DNA of 5,522 nt, taken from the NCBI GenBank assembly GCA_021784715.1, contig JAJYHP010000141.1:1-5522 (forward strand). The letters run 5' to 3'. Each line of letters begins with the position of its first letter. The first letter of the stretch is position 1. Both the position numbers and the translations under genes were made by a program. The notes beneath the pieces are model-generated. The model was not told where the DNA came from. It saw only the letters and a list, made by a program, of their open reading frames with translations, and searched no databases. Below are positions 1-4,361 of the stretch, piece after piece. The stretch comes from a bacterium. GTDB lineage: Bacteria; Eremiobacterota; Eremiobacteria; Baltobacterales; Baltobacteraceae.

Positions 1-1
1 C

Positions 2-337
2 GGCGATGGCGTGACGATGACGGAACTACTCTCGCGGTCAGGGCTGTCGAATGCGGCGATGAAAAGCATGGTCGCGTGTATGGAACGCCACGGATGGGTC
101 GAGAAAACGTTGCACGGCGACGCAGAGCGTATTCGACTGACGACGCGAGGTTCTGCTTTGCTGCCGAGATGGTCCGCCGTTGCGGCCGAACTCGAGCGCG
201 ATTGGACCGCACGTTATGGTACGGACATTGCGTTGTTGCGGACGTCCCTCAAGCGTCTTGTTGCCAATCTCCCGGATGGGCTCGCAAACTTTCCGATCCC
301 GCTTCCCAACCGTGGGGCCCACCCCACCGGCGAATAG
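2..337 (+). CDS. MarR-family-like winged-helix transcriptional regulator, C-terminal part (5' end outside window)
   Basis: The reading frame is open to the left edge, so only the last 111 codons or so are visible. A GTG at 11 and an ATG at 17 fall inside the DNA-binding domain and are unlikely to be the true start. The visible part begins with a helix-turn-helix region (TELLSRSGLSNAAMKSMVAC), then the recognition-helix end and wing (MERHGWVEK, a turn, then RIRLTTRGSALL). This is the usual MarR order of 'L..R.G.V.R...D.R...L.LT.RG'. The remaining residues are a mostly helical C-terminal tail, as expected for the MarR dimerisation region, ending in a Pro-rich stretch. MarR proteins are typically 140-160 residues, so perhaps a quarter to a third is missing. 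It is followed in the same direction by a DHFR-like gene 148 bases downstream, a possible target. A related winged-helix family is the alternative. The ligand cannot be inferred. Confidence 0.72.
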   Translation, partial: GDGVTMTELLSRSGLSNAAMKSMVACMERHGWVEKTLHGDAERIRLTTRGSALLPRWSAVAAELERDWTARYGTDIALLRTSLKRLVANLPDGLANFPIPLPNRGAHPTGE

Positions 338-485
338 GCTCAAAATTCTCTTGCGATTCCGATTCCAGCCACTCCCGCTTAGAGAAAGCGTCCGCGGACA
401 GTTCCTTGAAAAGAACGATCGGATAAGGAACAGCGGATGAAATGACTTCTAACACTTGGAGCCAATGAGTCGGAGGTGAGAGAAC

Positions 486-1040
486 ATGGGAAAGATCGTC
501 TTTGGAATGATGCAGTCCCTCGACGGCTACGTTGCCGGCATTAATGGCGAGCTCGAGCCGCCGCTTCACGCGCCACCGGGCATTGCACTCTTTCGTTATT
601 GGATCGATCACGTTCGCAAACTCGCGGGCATGCTGTACGGCCGTCGCATGTACGAGGTAATGCGCTATTGGGACGAGGATCGTCCGGAGTGGGACGCGGC
701 CGAGCACGAGTTCGCAAAGGCGTGGCGGGCGCAACCAAAATGGGTTGCATCACGCACGCTGCGGTCGGTCGGCGCCAACGCTTCGCTTGTCGGGGACGAC
801 CTCGACGGTTTCGTGCGTCGGCTGAAGACGGAGGTCGACGGCGTGATCGATATTGCCGGGCCCGATCTAGCCGCGAGTCTCACAGACCTCGGTCTTATCG
901 ACGAGTATCATCTCTACTTTCGTCCGTTTGTTCTTGGTCGCGGCAAACCGTACTTCGCCGGTGCTCGCCCCCCACTTCGACTCGTCGGCACCAATCCTGT
1001 CGGCGAGGACGCGGTCAAGCTTTCGTACGTTCCTGCCTGA
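486..1040 (+). CDS. Dihydrofolate reductase family protein (RibD C-terminal domain, YyaP/YwjB type)
   Basis: A complete 184-residue cytoplasmic protein of the RibD C-terminal/DHFR-like fold, normally a NAD(P)H-dependent reductase of pterin- or pyrimidine-like substrates. Family landmarks in order: a first beta strand followed by SLDGYVAG (residues 11-18); YGRRMYEVM (51-59), the nucleotide-side helix start; WVASRTL (86-92), matching the usual 'VVSRTL' strand; and IAGPDLAASLTDLGLIDEYH (123-142), then FRPFVLGRGKPYF (145-157), the characteristic 'G..L...L...GLIDE...P..LG.G..LF' C-terminal block. Length is normal for stand-alone members. The ATG is fixed by an excellent ribosome binding site, GGAGG at 472-476, nine bases upstream. 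It is not a classical folA enzyme, and members of this group have mostly unproven substrates. The upstream MarR-type gene is a plausible regulator, by position only. The TGA stop is followed by 62 further in-frame sense codons (see findings). Confidence 0.93.
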   Translation: MGKIVFGMMQSLDGYVAGINGELEPPLHAPPGIALFRYWIDHVRKLAGMLYGRRMYEVMRYWDEDRPEWDAAEHEFAKAWRAQPKWVASRTLRSVGANASLVGDDLDGFVRRLKTEVDGVIDIAGPDLAASLTDLGLIDEYHLYFRPFVLGRGKPYFAGARPPLRLVGTNPVGEDAVKLSYVPA

Positions 1041-1301
1041 CAACGCTTATCGCAGGGCTGGTTCAAGAACCTTGGTTTCGATCTGGTCGATCTCTTACTG
1101 AGTCCTTTTCCGGCACGGGCAATGGGGCGTTCAAGCGCGAAGCCGGCCTGGTTCCGTGCATATCGTTCGCTTATCAACGGACGCAGCGCGATGGCCAAGG
1201 CGCTCTTCGCCCATAGCCGCCTTGCTTAGGGATCGTGGGCATCTTGCGGCTGGCCGCAGCCGGTGCGAGGCACGCAGGAACCGGTAGCGAAGGCCTCCGC
1301 T

Positions 1302-1685
1302 ATGAACCGCTTTGCTTTCGTCACGACATCGGCGGCGGGCGCTCTCGCAGCCTCGGCAAAATCGGTCTCGGCGCTCGCCGCCTCCGGCCTCGGGGGAGAT
1401 TGGGAGTGCACCGCGAGCGGTGAAGGATCGTGCGGAGATTCCGTCGGGCGCTTTAAACTCACGCTCACGCAATCGGGCGATACCATTACCGGATCGTACT
1501 ACGGTGGGACCGCTTCACTCGCGGGCGCGCTCGAAGGCAACGTGCTGCGCGGCACCTGGAAAGAGAGCGACGGAACCGGCACGCTTCGTTTCATTTTTTC
1601 CGACGACGGCAAATCGTTCGAAGGGAGCTGGAACATTCCCGGCTCGAGCTCAGCGGGCGGCTGGAGCGGCGAGCGGAGCAGTTAG
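1302..1685 (+). CDS. Small predicted exported protein of unknown function, beta-rich
   Basis: A 127-residue protein that I do not recognise as a named family. The ATG at 1302 is preferred over a GTG at 1263, because a GAAGG motif at 1289-1293 sits eight bases before it and because it places a signal-peptide-like segment at the N-terminus. That segment has a short basic start (MNR), then an Ala/Ser/Val-rich stretch to about residue 28, with possible signal peptidase sites near ASA or ALA. The mature part starts near GGDWECTASG. It has two cysteines (36 and 44) close enough for a disulfide. It then shows short alternating strands with Gly/Asp turns: LTLTQSGDTITGSY (54-67), ALEGNVLRGTW (76-86), LRFIFSDDGKSFEGSW (95-110) and GGWSGERS (119-126). 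The repeated 'G.W/G.Y' ends suggest a small up-and-down beta barrel or sheet. It is convergent with the thioredoxin-like gene, with 44 bases between them and no clear terminator hairpin. Confidence 0.7.
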   Translation: MNRFAFVTTSAAGALAASAKSVSALAASGLGGDWECTASGEGSCGDSVGRFKLTLTQSGDTITGSYYGGTASLAGALEGNVLRGTWKESDGTGTLRFIFSDDGKSFEGSWNIPGSSSAGGWSGERSS

Positions 1686-1729
1686 CTCGCTACGTTCCCG
1701 GCGACGCTTTCGCTGCTACGTCCTCGGAG

Positions 1730-2476
1730 TTACCTGATCGCAGGCGCCGTAATACCGAGCTTGCGAAGTTGTTCTGCAATCGGATTCTTCGAACTGTAAT
1801 ACCCCGTGATGTCGGCACGGACGATTCCGTGCCCGTCGATCACAAACGTATGCGGCAGCGCAAGAAATGCTGACGTCGTTTGGCCCGACGGCGAAGCGGT
1901 TGCGTGCGGCGAAGCGGCTCCTACCGGCGAAAGCACGACGTGATGCGCCGAAGCGTACGCGAGGCATTGGGCATCGGTGTGTCCTGTGCAATAGGCCGCC
2001 ACCTTCGACAGGATCGGACGAACGAACGCCGGGAGTTTATCGCCTGACTGCGCGACCATCGCGGGGAGCATCGCGGGCGTGATTCCGTTGAGATGAATCG
2101 TCATGTTCGGATCCGGCGCGGTTGGCGTGACGGGCGGAAGCGCGTGGTTCGAAGGGCTGTCGCTCACCACCGGAAAGGGAATGCCGTATTTTTTAACGAG
2201 CGCTCGCCCGGCGATCGGATTATCTTCATAATCGACGCCGAGAAAATCGACGCGTCCTTTGAAGCGTTGGTAATCGGCGACGACCTGCGGTAGCTCTTCC
2301 ACGCAACCCATACACCACGAAGCGAACGCGACCACCACGAGCGGTCGCCCCGCGGAGGCCGGAAGCCCAACTGCGGGCTTTCCAACCCGCAGCGCGCTCA
2401 GGTGAAAAGGTGCTCGCGGCATCGTCGCAAGCAGCAATACGGCGAGCGATGCGATCGTTACAAAACGCAATTTCAT
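1730..2476 (-). CDS. TlpA/ResA-like extracytoplasmic thioredoxin with a large insertion
   Basis: A 248-residue thioredoxin-fold protein predicted to face the outside of the membrane. Residues 1-22 (MKLRF, then a hydrophobic stretch ending in ATMPRA) form a signal peptide or uncleaved anchor, which supports the ATG start although no good ribosome binding site precedes it. The fold begins with PLVVVAFASWCMGCVEELPQ (45-64), with redox cysteines 55 and 58 in a WCMGC active site. VDFLGVDYED (76-85) and KYGIPFPVVSDSP (96-108) follow. The cis-proline motif LPHTFVIDGHGIVRADITGY (207-226) closes the fold, as in TlpA, ResA and other thiol-disulfide oxidoreductases. About 100 residues separate the SDSP and LPHT segments, where roughly 15-20 are usual. 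The extra part is Pro/Ala-rich and carries a second cysteine pair (163 and 171). It is the last gene of a probable operon, 37 bases after the Ig-like gene. The exact role (disulfide reduction, cytochrome maturation, antioxidant) cannot be told from sequence. Confidence 0.9.
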   Translation of the reverse strand: MKLRFVTIASLAVLLLATMPRAPFHLSALRVGKPAVGLPASAGRPLVVVAFASWCMGCVEELPQVVADYQRFKGRVDFLGVDYEDNPIAGRALVKKYGIPFPVVSDSPSNHALPPVTPTAPDPNMTIHLNGITPAMLPAMVAQSGDKLPAFVRPILSKVAAYCTGHTDAQCLAYASAHHVVLSPVGAASPHATASPSGQTTSAFLALPHTFVIDGHGIVRADITGYYSSKNPIAEQLRKLGITAPAIR

Positions 2477-2513
2477 GTTGCGATATTCGCCGGAGGGCGA
2501 TGGCTTCCCGGCG

Positions 2514-2855
2514 TTACGAGCGCGGCGTTTGCAGGGGGCGGATGACGATCCGCGTCGTGCTGCCGTCGCTCCCCTGTATCGTAATGCGCATCGTGCGCAC
2601 GGGCCGTGCGTTCTCCTGAATCAAACCGAACTCGAGGCGTTCGCGCCCGTCGGCCGGCAGCGTGAGGCGGGCCTGCATCGGCATGCAGACTCTCTCGGTG
2701 CAGAACGCGGCGATCCAGCCGTTCGGAAGGCCCTGCGCCGATAGCGTTAGGCGCTCGTTTGCACGCCCGGCAACGCGCAGCTCGTAGCGATAGGCTTCGC
2801 CGCTCACCGTCGGGAGGTTTTTGCCGTGCCACGGAGAGAGCGTTAACGTCACCAT
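2514..2855 (-). CDS. Small Ig-like beta-sandwich domain protein, in frame with the DUF4097 gene after a TAG codon
   Basis: A 113-residue predicted beta-sandwich protein. The order of strands resembles bacterial Ig-like/NEW3-type domains: VTLTLSP (2-8), YRYELRVAGRANERLTLSAQ (22-41), a 'GLPNGW' turn (42-47) typical of 'L.GLP.GW', then RLTLPADGRERLEFGL (63-78) and MRITIQGSDGSTTRIVIRP (89-107). Cysteines 52 and 57 (FCTERVC) could form a disulfide. Such domains normally act outside the cytoplasm, yet the ORF has no signal peptide. It begins with ATG directly after the TAG that ends the DUF4097 gene, in the same frame, and with only a weak purine-rich GGAT upstream. It may therefore be translated by termination-reinitiation, or it may be the C-terminal domain of one longer protein reached by read-through or cut off by a point mutation. 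The thioredoxin-like gene follows after 37 bases. That it is coding is likely from its domain-like pattern; its status as an independent gene is uncertain. Confidence 0.62.
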   Translation of the reverse strand: MVTLTLSPWHGKNLPTVSGEAYRYELRVAGRANERLTLSAQGLPNGWIAAFCTERVCMPMQARLTLPADGRERLEFGLIQENARPVRTMRITIQGSDGSTTRIVIRPLQTPRS

Positions 2856-3662
2856 CTATCGCGATCCGTCGATCGTAATGTCGCCGCTTGCGGTGAAGAG
2901 CTTCACCGTGCTGCTCCCGGTACCGAGCCGAGCCGAGAGGCTCCGCGATGTGTACGTTACTCGCGCGTGAATTCCGAGATTCGTGCGGATGGATCCCGAG
3001 GACGTTCTCGCCTTCAGGAGCAGCGATGGGTTTCGCGGCAGGAAGAGCGAGACGTCGCCGCTGCTGCTCGAGAGGTTCGCCTTCGTCAGCGCACTCGTCG
3101 AGGCATCGCGCATGCTCACATCTCCGCTCGACGTGACGGCGACGACCGTGCCTTCGACATTTTGCAACGAGATATCGCCCGATGAGTCGGCTATCGAGAC
3201 GGTGTCGTTGCGCGAGGCGGCGGCGCCGTCGATTTGAATGTCTCCGCTCGCGGTGGAGGCACTGACGCTCGCCGCCATGCCTCGAACCTGCACGTCGCCC
3301 GAGGATGTGTGCAGCGCGAGTGCGGTGTTCGCCGGAAGGGTGATCCGAAACGAGATATCGCCGCACGTCCACTGACATTTGGGCTGAAATATCGTTGCGA
3401 GATGAACCGCACGCGCGCCGATCCGTCGATCGACGTGCATTTGAGCGAGTTGTGCCTGCGAAGGCGCGCGTTTAATAACGGTCACCTCAATTTCGCGCTG
3501 CGTGCCGCCGACGACGGTAATATCGCCGCTATTGGTACGCACGTCGAGCGGAAGTTGCTGGCCGACCGGAATCGAGAAGTGTTCGGTCGATTTCACCATC
3601 GGCGATCCGCCGAAATGCATGCCGAAGATCGTAATAGCGAAGAGCGCAGCGGGTAGCGTCAC
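2856..3662 (-). CDS. DUF4097-type putative adhesin/envelope protein with SGD(I/V) repeats
   Basis: A 268-residue beta-repeat protein of the DUF4097 (putative adhesin, LiaG-like) type. The motif SGD(I/V) followed by a hydrophobic strand recurs at residues 45, 121, 139, 161, 179, 201 and 259, with a variant SSGSIRT near 222. Spacing in the core alternates between about 18 and 22 residues, as expected for turns of a right-handed beta-helix or roll. A short hydrophobic N-terminal segment (residues 2-17) may be a signal or anchor, though it lacks the usual Lys/Arg. A cysteine pair, 96 and 100 (CQWTC), lies before the core repeats. The GTG start is fixed by AGGAGG six bases upstream and by an in-frame TAG at 3693-3695. 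Family members often sit in envelope-stress operons with sigma factors or sensor systems, but their molecular role is poorly known. The gene heads a minus-strand cluster with the Ig-like and thioredoxin-like genes, behind an ECF-like promoter. Confidence 0.87.
   Translation of the reverse strand: MTLPAALFAITIFGMHFGGSPMVKSTEHFSIPVGQQLPLDVRTNSGDITVVGGTQREIEVTVIKRAPSQAQLAQMHVDRRIGARAVHLATIFQPKCQWTCGDISFRITLPANTALALHTSSGDVQVRGMAASVSASTASGDIQIDGAAASRNDTVSIADSSGDISLQNVEGTVVAVTSSGDVSMRDASTSALTKANLSSSSGDVSLFLPRNPSLLLKARTSSGSIRTNLGIHARVTYTSRSLSARLGTGSSTVKLFTASGDITIDGSR
2874..3530 (-). repeat. Degenerate coding repeat encoding the SGD(I/V) turns
   Basis: On the plus strand the words 'ATGTCGCC', 'ATCTCCGCT', 'GTCTCCGCTCG', 'ACGTCGCC' and 'ATATCGCC' recur, each the reverse complement of codons for Ser-Gly-Asp-Ile/Val. 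About eight degenerate copies are seen, with the core five spaced 54-66 bases apart. They reflect protein-level repeats of a beta-helix-like fold rather than a mobile or recently amplified DNA repeat, since flanking codons have diverged. Confidence 0.5.
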
Positions 3663-3668
3663 AGTAGT

Positions 3669-3674
3669 CCTCCT
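3669..3674 (-). promoter_or_regulatory. Strong ribosome binding site (AGGAGG) that sets the GTG start of the DUF4097 gene
   Basis: Read on the minus strand, AGGAGG lies six bases before the GTG at 3662-3660. The in-frame ATG codons further downstream (residues 15 and 22) have no comparable site, so GTG is chosen as the start. Confidence 0.75.
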
Positions 3675-3693
3675 AGCGTAGCGTTTCTCGATC

Positions 3694-3720
3694 TACGGCG
3701 CGGGAGCACATTTTGTTTCA
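3694..3720 (-). promoter_or_regulatory. Candidate ECF-sigma-type promoter for the DUF4097/Ig-like/thioredoxin operon
   Basis: On the minus strand TGAAAC (3720-3715) is followed after 17 bases by CGTA (3697-3694). This closely resembles promoters of extracytoplasmic-function sigma factors such as Bacillus SigW (TGAAAC, about 16 bases, CGTA). A start site 7-9 bases further would give a leader of about 25 bases holding the AGGAGG ribosome binding site. An overlapping TTGAAA could instead act as a housekeeping -35 box, but no convincing matching -10 is seen. The placement before a predicted envelope-protein operon makes the ECF reading attractive. It rests on one match to a short pattern. Confidence 0.4.
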
Positions 3721-3734
3721 AGAGGATCTCCTGG

Positions 3735-4277
3735 TTACGGTTGGGTGAGCGGGCGATAGCGTTCGAAAAAAAGGAGCTCGGTCGTTCCCGTTGCCGCGGC
3801 ATCAAAGCGGAGAAAGCCGCACTTTTCGGCGACGCGAATCGACGCGGCGTTGCGCGCATCGATGAGGCAGACCGTGCGCTCCGAGCGAAGGTGCCCGTCG
3901 CCCCACGCCGTGGCTGCGCGCACCGCTTCGGTCGCCAAACCCTTGCCGCGTGCATCGTCGGCGAGCGCCCAACCCAACTCGGGGATCCCCTGCATCGTTG
4001 CGGCGATCTCGCGTTTGAAATCGGCGAAGCCGAGTTCGCCGATGAACCGTCCGGTCGACGTTTCTTCGATCGCCCAGTACCCGAAGCCCAAAAACTCCCA
4101 GAGCCCGACGTAGCCGCGCATGCGTGCCCACGTTTGCAGGCGCGTCGAGGGCGCTCCGATATACGCCGTCACCGCAGGGTCCGCCCACATCGCCGCGCAG
4201 GCCTCGAAATCGTCGGGCCGGTGCGCGCGCAGGCGCAGGCGCGGGGTCTCGATGGTCGGCGCACGTTCGAAACGCAT
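3735..4277 (-). CDS. GNAT-family N-acetyltransferase, RimJ/RimL type
   Basis: A complete 180-residue acetyltransferase of the Acetyltransf_3 (COG1670) group, which moves an acetyl group from acetyl-CoA to an amine, often a protein N-terminus or a small molecule. It opens with the group's usual ETPRLRLRAHRPDDFEA (10-26), followed by the helix with MWADPAV. GYWAIEETSTGRFIGELGF (66-84) is the central strand pair. ELGWALADDARGKGLATEAV (100-119) is motif A; the pyrophosphate-binding loop R-G-K-G-L-A is at 110-115. LIDARNAASIRVAEKCGF (138-155) is motif B with the conserved N..S...EK.GF. Length is normal. No strong ribosome binding site precedes the ATG. It lies divergent from the amidase gene across an 84-base gap and 72 bases upstream of the DUF4097 gene, with a candidate promoter in between, so it is probably a separate unit. 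The substrate cannot be inferred. Confidence 0.95.
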   Translation of the reverse strand: MRFERAPTIETPRLRLRAHRPDDFEACAAMWADPAVTAYIGAPSTRLQTWARMRGYVGLWEFLGFGYWAIEETSTGRFIGELGFADFKREIAATMQGIPELGWALADDARGKGLATEAVRAATAWGDGHLRSERTVCLIDARNAASIRVAEKCGFLRFDAAATGTTELLFFERYRPLTQP

Positions 4278-4361
4278 ACCGCGTGACGTTATGGCACGAA
4301 AGGCGCGCTCCTATGCGGCGCTGCAAAAGGGAACCGCCGCCGCCCACCGCAAGTGCCGCCT
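4278..4361. other. Divergent intergenic region between the GNAT and amidase genes
   Basis: These 84 bases separate two divergently transcribed genes and must hold both sets of start signals if each has its own promoter. I see no clear -35/-10 pair or palindrome. Neither gene has a good ribosome binding site at normal distance: the AAAGGGA at 4326-4332 lies about 30 bases before the amidase ATG. Leaderless transcription of one or both genes would explain this, as would coupling to a short upstream frame (see findings). Confidence 0.4.

Noticed and set aside
406..434. TTGAAA at 406-411 as a -35 box for the DHFR-like gene
   Set aside because: No acceptable -10 hexamer occurs 16-18 bases downstream; the GATAAG at 422-427 is too close.
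249..734. 161-codon minus-strand frame across the MarR-type and DHFR-like genes
   Set aside because: It spans two supported plus-strand genes and their gap, with no motif or ribosome binding site.
1686..1729. Possible bidirectional terminator between the convergent genes
   Set aside because: There is only a short direct repeat (GCTACGT twice) and no stable hairpin with a T run on either strand.
2856..2858. Genome-wide reassignment of TAG to a sense codon
   Set aside because: The MarR-type gene and the small exported protein gene also end in TAG at natural positions, so a general recoding is not supported here.
2473..3378. 301-codon frame on the same strand as the DUF4097 and Ig-like genes
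   Set aside because: The translation is very rich in Arg and His and shows no strand or motif pattern, while the alternative frame gives recognisable SGD repeats and an Ig-like domain behind good start signals.
3721..3732. AGGATCTCCT inverted repeat just after the GNAT stop as a terminator
   Set aside because: The stem has only four pairs, has a two-base loop and is not followed by a T run.
3741..4286. 181-codon frame antisense to the GNAT gene
   Set aside because: It lies entirely opposite a well-defined acetyltransferase with motifs A and B, and has no recognisable domain.
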